Assembly: GCA_037046615.1 (NCBI GenBank)
Contig: JBAOHD010000017.1
Location: 300,458-364,457, forward strand
Direction: 5' to 3'
Length of the DNA stretch: 64,000 nt
Origin: Phosphoribacter sp037046615
GTDB lineage: Bacteria; Actinomycetota; Actinomycetes; Actinomycetales; Dermatophilaceae
Part shown: positions 17,668-26,371 of the stretch, in pieces
How positions within the stretch are numbered: the stretch's first letter is position 1
How the letters are laid out: every line of letters starts with the position of its first letter
The notes under the pieces: generated by a model
What the model was told of the DNA's origin: nothing
Databases searched by the model: none
Seen by the model: only the letters and a program-made list of their open reading frames with translations
Position numbers and translations under genes: made by a program

Positions 17668-18793
17668 CGGCCTTGGTCCAGTTGGCCGTGAGGTAGGCCT
17701 TGGCCGCGTCACTGTCGGCGCTCGTCGGGATGACGACCTTGCCGTTGACGGTGGGGAGCGCGGCCTGGGCGGCGGCGTCGAGCTTGCCGGCGGCCTTCAT
17801 CGCGTCGTAGCGGACCGGGAAGGCGGCACCCTTGAGCCAGAGGTTCTGGCCCTCGTCGGAGTAGAGGTACTCCTGCCACAGGCGGGCGGCCGCGGGGTGC
17901 GGGGCGTCGGCGTTGATCGCCTGGATGTAGTAGCCGGCGAGGACGGCGTTGTCCGGGATCCACGTCTTCCACGTGGGGAGCTTCTTGGAAATGGGCGCAT
18001 TGTTGTAAGCCCAGTCGAACACCACGGGAGTCTGGCCGGAGAGGATCGATGCCTCGTTGGGGTCGACCGGGATGAAGTTGCCGGCGTCCTTGAGCTGCTT
18101 GAAGAAGTCGACACCCTTGGCGATATCGCTGGCCGTGCCACCCTGCGCGATCGACACCATCTGGACACCCGCGAAGGCCGCACCGGCCTTGGTCGGGTCA
18201 CCGTTGAGCGCGACCTTGCCCTTGTATTCCGGCTTGAGCAGGTCGGCGATCGACGTGGGCGCGGGCACCTTGGCCGAGTCGTAGCCGACCGACATGTAGC
18301 CGGCGTAGTCGTAGACCCACGTGCCCTTGGGGTCCTTCGCGTTGTCCGGGATGTCCTTCCACGTCGCGACCTGGTAGGGCGCGAACATCGACGTGTTGGC
18401 CATCGCCACGGTGATGCCGAGGTCGAAGACGTCAGGGGCCTTGGACTGGCCCTTGAGCCGCTGAGCAGTCGCGATCTCGTCGGCCGAGGAGCCGTCGGGC
18501 TGGTCAGACGTGATCTTGATGCCGTATTTCGCCTCGAAACCCTTGATGATCTCGCCATAGTTGGCCCAGTCCGGTGGGAGCGCGATGACGTTGAGGGCGC
18601 CCTCCTTCTTCGCGGCGGCGATGAGGCCCTCCATCCCACCGAAGTCGGCGGCCGACGTGGCCTTGGCAGCGGCGACTCCGCTGCTGCTGCTCGTGGACGT
18701 GGACGACGACGGCGGGGAGCATGCGCTCATGGTGACGGCGGCGACGACCGCTGCTGCCGCGGACACGGCATACCCGATGCGATTCCTTCTCAC
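17660..18793 (-). CDS. Extracellular solute-binding lipoprotein (family 1)
   Basis: A 377-residue substrate-binding protein. The N-terminus is a signal peptide (RRNRIGYAVSAAAAVVAAV) ending in a lipobox-like VTMSAC whose Cys would be lipidated, followed by a serine/threonine linker and a type II binding fold (FGGMEGLIAAAKKEGALNVI, DVFDLGITVAMANTSMFAPYQV, QTPVVFDWAYNN, WIPDNAVLAGYYIQAI). The GTG at 18793 has AAGG 6 bases upstream and begins the basic end of the signal. It is first in the importer operon. The GALNVIALPPDWANYGE start resembles Fe3+/polyamine-type binding proteins; I cannot choose the ligand. Confidence 0.87.
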   Translation of the reverse strand: MRRNRIGYAVSAAAAVVAAVTMSACSPPSSSTSTSSSSGVAAAKATSAADFGGMEGLIAAAKKEGALNVIALPPDWANYGEIIKGFEAKYGIKITSDQPDGSSADEIATAQRLKGQSKAPDVFDLGITVAMANTSMFAPYQVATWKDIPDNAKDPKGTWVYDYAGYMSVGYDSAKVPAPTSIADLLKPEYKGKVALNGDPTKAGAAFAGVQMVSIAQGGTASDIAKGVDFFKQLKDAGNFIPVDPNEASILSGQTPVVFDWAYNNAPISKKLPTWKTWIPDNAVLAGYYIQAINADAPHPAAARLWQEYLYSDEGQNLWLKGAAFPVRYDAMKAAGKLDAAAQAALPTVNGKVVIPTSADSDAAKAYLTANWTKAVG

Positions 18794-18929
18794 GCTGACC
18801 TTCTCACTCGACGACTCGCGCGAAAGGCGCGAGCGGGGGGATGACGGGTCCATCCTCGCGGGTCGCCGTGGGGGCGGCCCCATGGGGTCGATTCCGATTG
18901 GGTCACGGCTTTGGTGGTTGGATGTCCAG

Positions 18930-20318
18930 GTGATTGCCAGAACCTCCTCGGTCGTTGTCATCGGTGGTGGCCCGGGTGGCTACGAGGCCGCCCTCGTCGC
19001 GGCGCGGCTCGGCGCCACGGTCACGGTTGTTGACCGCGACGGGCTCGGTGGGTCGTGTGTCCTGACCGACTGTGTCCCGAGCAAGAGCCTCATCGCCACC
19101 GCCCACGTCCTGCGCCGCACCGGCGCGGCCGTCGAGGCCGGGGTCGACGTCGCACCCACCGAGGTCACCGATCTGCGGGCGGTCAACGCGCGGATCCTCG
19201 CGCTCGCGTCAGCCCAGAGCCAGGACATCGCGGCTCGCCTCGTGGCCGACGGAGTGCGGGTATGCCGCGGCACCGGCCGCCTCGTCGGCCCAGGCCGGGT
19301 GCGGGCCGAGTTCGCCGACGGTGGGTCGCAGGACATCGAGGCCGACGTCGTCCTCATCGCGACCGGGGCGACGCCGCGGGTCATGGCCACCGCCGTGCCC
19401 GATGGCGAACGCATCCTCACGTGGACGCAGATCTACGGCCTCGAGTCCGTGCCCGAGAAGCTCATCGTCGTCGGGTCTGGGGTGACCGGCGCCGAGCTCG
19501 CCCAGGCCTACCTCGGGCTCGGCGGTCAAGTCACGCTCGTGTCCTCGCGCGAGCAGGTCCTCCCCGGTGAGGACACCGACGCTGCCCGGGTGATCGAGGA
19601 GGTCTTCCGGCGCGAAGGCATGGAGGTGCTGTCCAGGTCGCGGATGAGTGCGGTCGAGCGGACTGCCGACGGCGTCATCGTGCGTCTCGAAGACGGCCGC
19701 GAGGTCACCGGGTCGCATGCGCTGCTCGCGGTGGGTTCGATCCCGGCGACCCGTGGTCTCGGCCTGGAGGAGGTCGGGGTCGAGGTCGGACCCGGCGGTC
19801 ACATCCTCGTCGACGGGGTCTCCCGCACGTCGGTCCGCGGGGTGTATGCCGCGGGTGACTGCACGGGTGTCTTCCCCCTCGCGTCAGTGGCGGCCCAGCA
19901 GGGCCGGATCGCGATGTGGCATGCCCTCGGCGACGCCGTGACCCCGCTGCGCCTGCACGTCGTGTCGGCCAATGTCTTCACCGACCCCGAGATCGCCACG
20001 GTCGGGGTGTCGCAACAGGACATCGAGTCCGGGGAGGTCGACGCGCAGATCGTCATGCTCCCGTTGGCCACCAATGCCCGGGCCAAGATGGACAGCTTCC
20101 ATGACGGCTTCGTCAAGATCTTCGCTCGTCCCGGGCAGGGCACCGTGCTCGGCGGTGTCGTCGTGGCACCGCGCGCGTCAGAGCTGATCTACCCGTTGAC
20201 GATCGCCGTGGAAAACGGGCTGACGGCAGACGACCTCTCCAATGCCTTCACCGTCTACCCCTCGATCAGCGGGTCGATCGGCGAAGCCGCGCGTCGTCTG
20301 CACGTCGCGATCCGTTAG
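18930..20318 (+). CDS. NAD(P)H-quinone dehydrogenase/flavoprotein disulfide reductase family (LpdA-like)
   Basis: A 462-residue FAD enzyme. It has GGGPGGYEAALVAARLG (FAD Rossmann), the GGSCVLTDCVPSK motif with two Cys spaced by four residues, a second Rossmann VVGSGVTGAELAQAYLGLGG for NAD(P)H and GVYAAGDCTGVFPLAS for FAD. The dimerisation domain ends FTVYPSISGSIGEAARRL, where lipoamide dehydrogenases have HAHPT; the missing catalytic His matches Mtb LpdA (Rv3303c), which acts as a quinone reductase rather than a lipoamide dehydrogenase. GTG 18930 is chosen as the codon just before the first beta strand; TTG 18918 is an alternative. The gene is divergent from the importer. Confidence 0.88.
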   Translation: MIARTSSVVVIGGGPGGYEAALVAARLGATVTVVDRDGLGGSCVLTDCVPSKSLIATAHVLRRTGAAVEAGVDVAPTEVTDLRAVNARILALASAQSQDIAARLVADGVRVCRGTGRLVGPGRVRAEFADGGSQDIEADVVLIATGATPRVMATAVPDGERILTWTQIYGLESVPEKLIVVGSGVTGAELAQAYLGLGGQVTLVSSREQVLPGEDTDAARVIEEVFRREGMEVLSRSRMSAVERTADGVIVRLEDGREVTGSHALLAVGSIPATRGLGLEEVGVEVGPGGHILVDGVSRTSVRGVYAAGDCTGVFPLASVAAQQGRIAMWHALGDAVTPLRLHVVSANVFTDPEIATVGVSQQDIESGEVDAQIVMLPLATNARAKMDSFHDGFVKIFARPGQGTVLGGVVVAPRASELIYPLTIAVENGLTADDLSNAFTVYPSISGSIGEAARRLHVAIR

Positions 20319-20320
20319 CG

Positions 20321-22114
20321 TCAGCCCTCGGCCGGGGCGTCCTTGATCTCGGCCAGGACCGACCCGCTCGTGACGGTCTCGCCGACCGTGGCCGACAGGC
20401 CGGTGATGACGCCGGCCTTGTGGGCGTTGATCGGCTGCTCCATCTTCATCGCCTCGAGGACGACGACGAGCTCACCGGCGGCGACGGTCTGACCCTCCTG
20501 CACGGCGACCTTGACGATAGTGCCCTGCATGGGAGCAGTGAGGGAGTCGCCCGAGGCTGCTGCGCCGGACTTGCCGGAGCCGCCACGCTTGGGGGCGCGC
20601 TTCTTCGCGGCGCTCGCGCCACCGCCGTTGCCGCCACCGAGCGACAGACCCCCTGGGAGGGTCACTTCGATGCGCTTGCCGCCCACCTCGACGACGACCT
20701 TCTGGCGTTCGTCGGCCTCGGGAGCGTCAGCCGACCCGCCGGCATACGCCTCGATGGTGTTGTCGAACTCGGTCTCGATCCAGCGAGTGTGGATCGAGAA
20801 CGGCTGGTCGGGGTCGGCCGGGGCGAAGGCCTCGTCGGCGACGACGGCGCGGTGGAACGGGGTGACCGTCGGCATGCCCTCGATGACGAGTTCGTCGAGG
20901 ACCCGGCGGGAGCGCTCGATGGCCTGGGCGCGGTCGCGTCCGGTGACGATGAGCTTGGCGATCATCGAGTCGAAGGCACCGGCGATGGTGTCGCCTTCGA
21001 CGACACCGGCGTCCCAGCGCACGCCAGGTCCGCTCGGGACGACCATGCGGGTGATCGTGCCGGGGGCCGGCAGGAAGCCACGGCCGGCGTCCTCGCCGTT
21101 GATCCGGAACTCGATGGAGTGCGCGTGCGGCTCGGGGTCCTCGAAGTCGAGGGCTTCGCCGTCGGCGATGCGGAACTGCTGGCGGACGAGGTCGATGCCC
21201 GTGACTTCTTCGGTCACCGGGTGCTCGACCTGGAGGCGGGTGTTGACCTCGAGGAAGGAGATGTCGCCGGCCGGGCCGACGAGGAACTCGCACGTCCCGG
21301 CGCCGACATAACCGGCTTCCTTGAGGATGGCCTTGGACGCGCGGACGAGCTCGGCGTGCTGGGCCTCGGTGAGGAAGGGCGCCGGTGCCTCTTCGACAAG
21401 CTTCTGGTTGCGGCGCTGGAGTGAGCAGTCACGGGTGGAGACCACGACGACATTGCCGTGCTGGTCTGCCAGACACTGGGTTTCGACGTGGCGCGGGTGG
21501 TCGAGAAAGCGCTCGACAAAGCACTCGCCACGGCCGAAGGCGGTGACCGCCTCGCGGACGGCCGAGTCGTAGAGCTCGGGGATCTCCTCGAGATTGCGCG
21601 CGACCTTAAGACCGCGACCGCCGCCGCCGTAGGCCGCTTTGATGGCCACCGGGAGGCCGTGGGCCTTGGCGAACTCCACGACCTCGTCGGGGCCTGCGAC
21701 CGGGTCGGAAGTGCCGGGCACGAGCGGGGCGTCGGCCTTCAGCGCGATGTGGCGGGCCTTGACCTTGTCGCCGAGGGAGTCGATCGCCGCGGGGCCGGGA
21801 CCGATCCACACGAGTCCCTCGTCGATGACCCGCTGGGCAAAGCCGGCGTTCTCGGCGAGGAAGCCGTAGCCGGGGTGCACGGCGTCGGCGCCGGACTCCT
21901 TGGCGATGGCGATGAGCTTGTCCTGGACGAGGTAACTGTCACCCGGGGTGGACCCGTTGAGGGCGTATGCCTCATCGGCGACTTTGACGTGCAGGGCGTC
22001 TCGGTCGGGGTCGGCGTAGACGGCGACCGAGCCGATACCGGCGTCGTTGCAGGCGCGGGCGATGCGGACGGCGATCTCGCCGCGGTTTGCGATCAAGACT
22101 TTGCTGATGGCCAT
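20321..22114 (-). CDS. Acetyl/propionyl-CoA carboxylase alpha chain (biotin carboxylase + BCCP)
   Basis: A 597-residue fused subunit. Residues 1-450 are biotin carboxylase: KVLIANRGEIAVRI, YGFLAENAGFA, AAYGGGGRGLKV (ATP-grasp glycine loop), CSLQRRNQKLVEEAPAP, EVNTRLQVEHPVTEEVTGIDLV. A middle linker contains a glycine/alanine-rich basic patch, and the C-terminal ~75 residues are a biotinyl domain with EAMKMEQ, the lysine being the biotin site. It supplies carboxybiotin to a carboxyltransferase beta subunit, such as the one encoded at 24742-26352. ATG 22114 has TAGGCT 7 bases upstream. A malonyl-CoA or propionyl-CoA role cannot be separated by sequence alone. Confidence 0.94.
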   Translation of the reverse strand: MAISKVLIANRGEIAVRIARACNDAGIGSVAVYADPDRDALHVKVADEAYALNGSTPGDSYLVQDKLIAIAKESGADAVHPGYGFLAENAGFAQRVIDEGLVWIGPGPAAIDSLGDKVKARHIALKADAPLVPGTSDPVAGPDEVVEFAKAHGLPVAIKAAYGGGGRGLKVARNLEEIPELYDSAVREAVTAFGRGECFVERFLDHPRHVETQCLADQHGNVVVVSTRDCSLQRRNQKLVEEAPAPFLTEAQHAELVRASKAILKEAGYVGAGTCEFLVGPAGDISFLEVNTRLQVEHPVTEEVTGIDLVRQQFRIADGEALDFEDPEPHAHSIEFRINGEDAGRGFLPAPGTITRMVVPSGPGVRWDAGVVEGDTIAGAFDSMIAKLIVTGRDRAQAIERSRRVLDELVIEGMPTVTPFHRAVVADEAFAPADPDQPFSIHTRWIETEFDNTIEAYAGGSADAPEADERQKVVVEVGGKRIEVTLPGGLSLGGGNGGGASAAKKRAPKRGGSGKSGAAASGDSLTAPMQGTIVKVAVQEGQTVAAGELVVVLEAMKMEQPINAHKAGVITGLSATVGETVTSGSVLAEIKDAPAEG

Positions 22115-22121
22115 GGGACGG

Positions 22122-22127
22122 AGCCTA
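22122..22127 (-). promoter_or_regulatory. -10 element of the biotin carboxylase gene, leaderless
   Basis: TAGGCT on the - strand, 7 bases before ATG 22114. It faces the TAGGGT -10 of the divergent aldo/keto reductase about 45 bases away. Confidence 0.5.
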
Positions 22128-22171
22128 GTGGCAGGGACTCTGCGCGGCACGGCATAAGTGGCAGGCGCGTT

Positions 22172-22177
22172 TAGGGT
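22172..22177 (+). promoter_or_regulatory. -10 element of the aldo/keto reductase gene, leaderless
   Basis: TAGGGT followed by 6 bases and ATG 22184. No Shine-Dalgarno is present in the 6-base gap, which is expected for a leaderless transcript. Confidence 0.45.
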
Positions 22178-22183
22178 GGATCC

Positions 22184-23047
22184 ATGAGCTCCCCTGTGCC
22201 GAACGTCTCCCTGCGATCCACACCACAGCCGGTCGCGATCCCGGCCCTCGGTTTCGGGGTGTGGCAGGTGCCCGACGACGCGGTCGAGGACGCGGTCATC
22301 ACTGCCCTCGACGCGGGTTATCGGCATCTCGACACCGCCCGCATTTACGGCAACGAGTCAGGGGTCGGGCGAGCGCTCGCTCGGGCTCGAGGCGCGGGTA
22401 TGCCGGCCGAGGACGTTTTCGTCACGACGAAGGTGTGGAACGACGACCATCGCGCGGTGCGGCCGGCGTTCGAGGCGTCCATGGGACGGCTCGGGCTCGA
22501 CGTCCTCGACCTCTATCTCATCCACTGGCCGGCTCCGGCGGGTGACGCCTACGTCGACGCGTGGCGTGAGCTCATCGAGCTCCGCGACGAAGGGCGCGTG
22601 CGAGCGATCGGTGTGTGCAACTTCCACATCCGGCACCTCGAGCGGCTCAAGGCCGAGACCGGCGAGTTGCCGGCGATCAACCAGATCGAGCTGCACCCCT
22701 ATCTCCAGCAGCGGGACCTGCGCGCCTTCCACGCCGAGCACGGCATCGTCACCGAGTCGTGGAGCCCGCTGGCATCCGGCAAGGAGGTGCTCGACGACGA
22801 GGTCATCGGCGCTGTCGCCGCCAAGCACGGAGTGACCCCGGCGCAGGCGATCATCCGATGGCACCTCGACCTCGGATGCGTCGTCATCCCCAAGTCCGTG
22901 ACGCCATCCCGGATCCGCGAAAACATCGACGTCTTCGGGTTCACCCTCGACGGCGACGACCTGGCGGCGTTCGACGCACTCGACCGCGGGATGCGCACCG
23001 GCCCCAACCCCGACGAGTTCAACCTCCACGCGGTCGGGAAGCGCTAG
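22184..23047 (+). CDS. Aldo/keto reductase
   Basis: A 287-residue NADPH-dependent aldo/keto reductase with the full catalytic tetrad: Asp and Tyr in HLDTARIYGNE, Lys in VTTKVW, His in LYLIHWP. The NADPH-binding end is IPKSVTPSRIRENIDVFGFTL. Members of this 2,5-diketo-gluconate reductase type reduce small carbonyl compounds; the physiological substrate is not readable. It stands alone, transcribed from its own leaderless signal, and ends 1 base before the stop of the convergent MerR gene. Confidence 0.92.
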   Translation: MSSPVPNVSLRSTPQPVAIPALGFGVWQVPDDAVEDAVITALDAGYRHLDTARIYGNESGVGRALARARGAGMPAEDVFVTTKVWNDDHRAVRPAFEASMGRLGLDVLDLYLIHWPAPAGDAYVDAWRELIELRDEGRVRAIGVCNFHIRHLERLKAETGELPAINQIELHPYLQQRDLRAFHAEHGIVTESWSPLASGKEVLDDEVIGAVAAKHGVTPAQAIIRWHLDLGCVVIPKSVTPSRIRENIDVFGFTLDGDDLAAFDALDRGMRTGPNPDEFNLHAVGKR

Positions 23048-23048
23048 C

Positions 23049-23444
23049 TCAACCCAGCCGGTCGAGGTCGGCGCGGCAGCGGTCGGCGAAGGTGTCGAGT
23101 TCGTGCAGGGCATCCTCGATATCCCGCCGACGCTGCTCAAGGTCGGCGCGCCGGTCGTCGATCTGGGCGAGGCAGTACTCCAGCTGGCTCGCCTTGCCGC
23201 GCGGCGCGTCATACAGATCGATGATCGTGCGGATCTGCTCGAGCGGGAAGCCGAGCCGCTTGCCGCGCAGGATGAGGTTGAGCCGGGTCCGGTCGCGAGG
23301 TCGATAGATCCTCGTCGTGCCTCGGCGCTCGGGGGAGATGAGCCCCAACTCCTCGTAGTGGCGCACGGTGCGGTGAGTGACGCCGAACTCCTGCGCGATC
23401 TGCGCGATGGTCCACGTCCGTCCACTTGTCACAACCCACACCAT
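23049..23444 (-). CDS. MerR family regulator, LiuR-like
   Basis: A 131-residue regulator with an N-terminal MerR winged helix-turn-helix (WTIAQIAQEFGVTHRTVRHYEELGLISPERRG) and a C-terminal coiled coil (residues ~85-128). The segment RIYRPRDRTRLNLILRGKRLGFPLEQIRTIIDLYD closely matches the LiuR group, which controls branched-chain amino acid and acyl-CoA degradation, rather than metal-sensing MerRs; no metal-binding Cys is present. The gene is divergent from an acyl-CoA dehydrogenase and a perfect 16-bp palindrome sits 8 bases upstream of its ATG, so it probably controls itself and that gene. Assignment to LiuR is by motif memory, not by search. Confidence 0.85.
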   Translation of the reverse strand: MVWVVTSGRTWTIAQIAQEFGVTHRTVRHYEELGLISPERRGTTRIYRPRDRTRLNLILRGKRLGFPLEQIRTIIDLYDAPRGKASQLEYCLAQIDDRRADLEQRRRDIEDALHELDTFADRCRADLDRLG

Positions 23445-23452
23445 GCTTTACG

Positions 23453-23468
23453 TTGACGTTAACGTCAA
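23453..23468. promoter_or_regulatory. 16-bp palindrome, probable LiuR-type operator
   Basis: TTGACGTTAACGTCAA is a perfect inverted repeat between the MerR gene (8 bases from its ATG) and the acyl-CoA dehydrogenase gene (44 bases before its GTG). It resembles the ACGT-rich palindromes reported for LiuR regulators. It is AT-rich for this genome, and one arm contains a -35-like TTGACG. Position and symmetry fit a dimeric MerR operator shared by both genes. Confidence 0.72.
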
Positions 23469-23500
23469 GCACAAGCGTGTGTGCCTGACGGGGCCGTTGC

Positions 23501-23507
23501 AAAGGAG
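23501..23507 (+). promoter_or_regulatory. Strong ribosome binding site of the acyl-CoA dehydrogenase gene
   Basis: AAAGGAG with 5 bases to GTG 23513 decides that start. It is one of the best Shine-Dalgarno sites in the window, in contrast to the leaderless starts around it, so this regulated transcript carries a leader. Confidence 0.7.
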
Positions 23508-23512
23508 CTGCC

Positions 23513-24697
23513 GTGTTCGAGTTGACCCCAGACCACGAAGACTTCCGCAAGCTCGTCCGCGAGTTCGCCGAGGCTGAGATCACCCCGCACATCGCGGAGT
23601 GGGACCGGACGGCATACTTCCCGGTCGAGCTTATGCCCAAGCTGGGTGAGCTCGGGCTCTTCGGTCTTGTCGTCCCCGAGGAATACGGCGGGGGCGCGGG
23701 TGAGGGTGGCGAGTTCACCTATCTGTGCATCGCGATCGAGGAACTCGGCCGGGTCGACCAGGCCATGGGCATCACCCTCGAGGCCGGTGTGGGCCTGGGC
23801 ATCAACCCGATCCTCACCTACGGCACCGACGAGCAGAAACAGACCTGGCTGCCTGATCTCGCGGCGGGTCGCACGCTCGCGGGCTTCGGCCTGACCGAGC
23901 CCGAGGCCGGCTCCGACGCGGGCGGCACGAAGACCAAGGCCGTGCTCGAGGACGGCCAGTGGGTCGTCAACGGCTCGAAGTCTTTCATCACCAACTCCGG
24001 CTCATCGATCACGTCGGTCGTGACCGTCACCGCCCGCACCGGCACGCGCGACAACGGCACCCCTGAGATCAGCGCGATCATGATCCCTTCCGGCACACCA
24101 GGTTTCACGGCCGAGCAGCCCTATCACAAGCTCGGATGGCACTGCTCTGACACGCACGGTTTGAGCTTCGACAACGTCCGGGTGCCCGAGGCCAACCTCC
24201 TCGGTCAGCGGGGCAAGGGATTCGCCCAGTTCCTCGCCACCCTCGACGACGGCCGCATCGCGATCGCAGCTCTCGCCCTCGGGTGTGTCCAGCGGATGCT
24301 CGAGGAGGCCACGGCATACAGCAAGACGCGCCTGGCCTTCGGCAAACCGATCGGCACCTATCAGGGGGTCTCCTTCCAGGTCGCCGACCTCGCCGTCATG
24401 GCCGAGACCTCGCGGCTGCTCGTCTACAAGGCAGCGTGGCTCAAGGACGAGATGGCCGCTGGCCGCCGGTCGATGCAGGAGGTCAAGCAGGCGGCGTCGA
24501 TTGCCAAGCTCTACACCAGCGAGGCCGCGGTGACCGCGACCCGGATCGCGACCCAGATCTTTGGCGGCAACGGATTCATGGAGGAATACCCCGTCGCGCG
24601 CTTCTACCGGGATGCGAAGATCTTGGAGATCGGTGAAGGCACCTCCGAGGTCCAGCGCATGCTCATCGCGCGCGGCCTCGGGCTGCCCCAGGGCTGA
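23513..24697 (+). CDS. Acyl-CoA dehydrogenase
   Basis: A 394-residue FAD acyl-CoA dehydrogenase, making the alpha-beta double bond in acyl-CoA degradation. Visible are GLVVPEEYGGGAG, GFGLTEPEAGSDAGGTKTKA (FAD/substrate loop), FITNSG, a YSKTRLAFGKPIGTYQ helix pair and the C-terminal FGGNGFMEEYPVARFYRDAKILEIGEGTSEVQ with the catalytic-site glutamate. GTG 23513 follows AAAGGAG by 5 bases. LiuR-type control and the downstream carboxyltransferase suggest a branched-chain (for example isovaleryl-CoA) or short-chain substrate, but chain length is inference. Confidence 0.93.
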   Translation: MFELTPDHEDFRKLVREFAEAEITPHIAEWDRTAYFPVELMPKLGELGLFGLVVPEEYGGGAGEGGEFTYLCIAIEELGRVDQAMGITLEAGVGLGINPILTYGTDEQKQTWLPDLAAGRTLAGFGLTEPEAGSDAGGTKTKAVLEDGQWVVNGSKSFITNSGSSITSVVTVTARTGTRDNGTPEISAIMIPSGTPGFTAEQPYHKLGWHCSDTHGLSFDNVRVPEANLLGQRGKGFAQFLATLDDGRIAIAALALGCVQRMLEEATAYSKTRLAFGKPIGTYQGVSFQVADLAVMAETSRLLVYKAAWLKDEMAAGRRSMQEVKQAASIAKLYTSEAAVTATRIATQIFGGNGFMEEYPVARFYRDAKILEIGEGTSEVQRMLIARGLGLPQG

Positions 24698-24741
24698 GCC
24701 TCCCGCCAGCACGATCCACGACCCAGGAGCCAGGAGCAGGT

Positions 24742-26352
24742 ATGCCGTCCAGCATCGACCCGATCGACGCCCCGTTCGCCGGGCCGAGCGCCGCCGCCGG
24801 TGGTGACCCGCGCGTCGATAGCGTCCGGGAGCGGTTTGCCGACGCCTACCGGCGGACGGCAACTCCGCTCACCGAGTCAGCGGCGAAAAAGCTTGCTGCT
24901 CAAGGCAAGCTCTATGTCCGCGACCGCATCGCGCTGCTGTTCGACGAGGGCTCTTTCGTCGAGGACGGCCGCTACGCCAACTCGCTCGCGCCCGATCTGC
25001 CCGCCGACGGCGTCGTGACCGGACGTGGCACCGTCGACGGGCGACCGGCCATCGTCATCGCCAACGACCCGACCGTCAAGGCCGGCTCATGGGGCTCACG
25101 CACCGTGGAGAAGATCGTCCGGGCCACCGAAATGGCCTTGCGGGAAGAGCTTCCGGTGTTTTGGTTCGTCGACTCCGCAGGAGCCAGGATCACCGATCAG
25201 GTCGAGATGTTCCCCGGCCGCCGAGGGGCTGGCCGGATCTTCCACAATCAGGTTGCGTTGTCGGGCAAAGTCCCGCAGATCTGCTGCCTCTTCGGCCCGA
25301 GCGCAGCAGGTGGGGCCTACATCCCGAGCTTCTGCGACATCATCGTCATGGTCGAGGGCAACGCCTCGATGTATCTCGGCAGCCCCCGCATGGCCGAGAT
25401 GGTCGTCGGCGAGAAGGTGTCCCTCGAGGAGATGGGCGGTGCTCGCATGCACTGCACGGTCTCCGGGGTGGGAGACCTGCTCGCCCACGACGACACCGAA
25501 GCGATCGAGCTGGCCAAGCTCTACTTCTCCTATGTGCCGGGATCCTGGCGTGAGCACCCGCCGACCTACCACGCCGACGAGCCCTCAGAGCCGCTCACCC
25601 GGCATACCGTGCCTGAGCGGGAGAGCCAGCCGTTCGACATCCACGACGTCATCGACGGTCTCGTCGACGACGAGTCGTTCTTCGAGATCAAGCCGCTCTT
25701 CGCTGGCGAGCTCGTCATCGGTTTCGGTCGGATCTCTGGGGAGAGTGTCGGGATCGTCGCCAACAACTCGGCGGTCAAGGGCGGGGTGCTGTTCACCGAC
25801 AGCGCCGACAAGGCCGCCCGCTTTATCTGGCTCTGTGACGCTTTCTCGATCCCGTTGATCTACCTCGCGGATGTGCCCGGCTTCATGATCGGCTCCGAGG
25901 TTGAGCGCGGCGGCATCATCCGACATGGCGCCAAGATGGTCTCGGCGGTGTCGGAGGCGACGGTGCCGCAGTTCTGTGTCGTCGTCCGCAAGGCCTACGG
26001 CGCCGGCCTCTACGCGATGGGCGGCCCCGGTTTCGGACCGGACGCGACCATCGCCCTGCCCACGGCCAAGATCGCCGTCATGGGTCCGGAGGCTGCGACG
26101 AATGCCGTCTACGCCAACAAGATTGCCCAAGTCGAGGCCGACGAAGGAGTCGCCGCACGGGATGCCTTCGTCGCGGCCAAGCGGGCTGACTATGAGGAGG
26201 ATGTCGACGTCCAGCGGCTTGCGGCCGACCTCGTCGTCGACGTCGTCATCGAGGCCGATGTCTTGCGCGCGGAGCTCGTCAAACGGCTCCGGTATGCCGC
26301 GCGCCGCGATCGTCACTTCAGCGAGCGCAGGCGGTCAGTCCCGCCGGTGTAG
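24742..26352 (+). CDS. Acyl-CoA carboxylase beta subunit (carboxyltransferase)
   Basis: A 536-residue carboxyltransferase with two crotonase-like halves. The N-half has RDRIALLFDEGSFVE, FVDSAGARITDQ and GPSAAGGAYIPSFCD; the C-half has VGIVANNSAVKGGVLFTDSADKAARF, PLIYLADVPGFMIGSEVERGGIIRHGAKM and AVMGPEAATNAVYANKIAQ. These form the two oxyanion sites. The length and the SAAGGAYIP motif fit methylcrotonyl/propionyl-type subunits. It is 44 bases behind the acyl-CoA dehydrogenase in the same direction. An isovaleryl-CoA dehydrogenase followed by a methylcrotonyl-CoA carboxylase would be consecutive steps of leucine breakdown, which is my preferred reading. Confidence 0.92.
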   Translation: MPSSIDPIDAPFAGPSAAAGGDPRVDSVRERFADAYRRTATPLTESAAKKLAAQGKLYVRDRIALLFDEGSFVEDGRYANSLAPDLPADGVVTGRGTVDGRPAIVIANDPTVKAGSWGSRTVEKIVRATEMALREELPVFWFVDSAGARITDQVEMFPGRRGAGRIFHNQVALSGKVPQICCLFGPSAAGGAYIPSFCDIIVMVEGNASMYLGSPRMAEMVVGEKVSLEEMGGARMHCTVSGVGDLLAHDDTEAIELAKLYFSYVPGSWREHPPTYHADEPSEPLTRHTVPERESQPFDIHDVIDGLVDDESFFEIKPLFAGELVIGFGRISGESVGIVANNSAVKGGVLFTDSADKAARFIWLCDAFSIPLIYLADVPGFMIGSEVERGGIIRHGAKMVSAVSEATVPQFCVVVRKAYGAGLYAMGGPGFGPDATIALPTAKIAVMGPEAATNAVYANKIAQVEADEGVAARDAFVAAKRADYEEDVDVQRLAADLVVDVVIEADVLRAELVKRLRYAARRDRHFSERRRSVPPV

Positions 26353-26358
26353 TCGCCG

Positions 26359-26364
26359 TAGGCT
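26359..26364 (+). promoter_or_regulatory. -10 element of the mannosyltransferase-like gene, leaderless
   Basis: TAGGCT 7 bases before ATG 26372, in the 19-base gap after the carboxyltransferase. It separates this gene from the acyl-CoA operon. Confidence 0.45.
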
Positions 26365-26371
26365 GGTCGGC

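Noticed and set aside
18930..20318. Dihydrolipoamide dehydrogenase
   Set aside because: The redox Cys pair is present but the catalytic HAHPT end is replaced by TVYPSISGS, matching the LpdA quinone reductase type.
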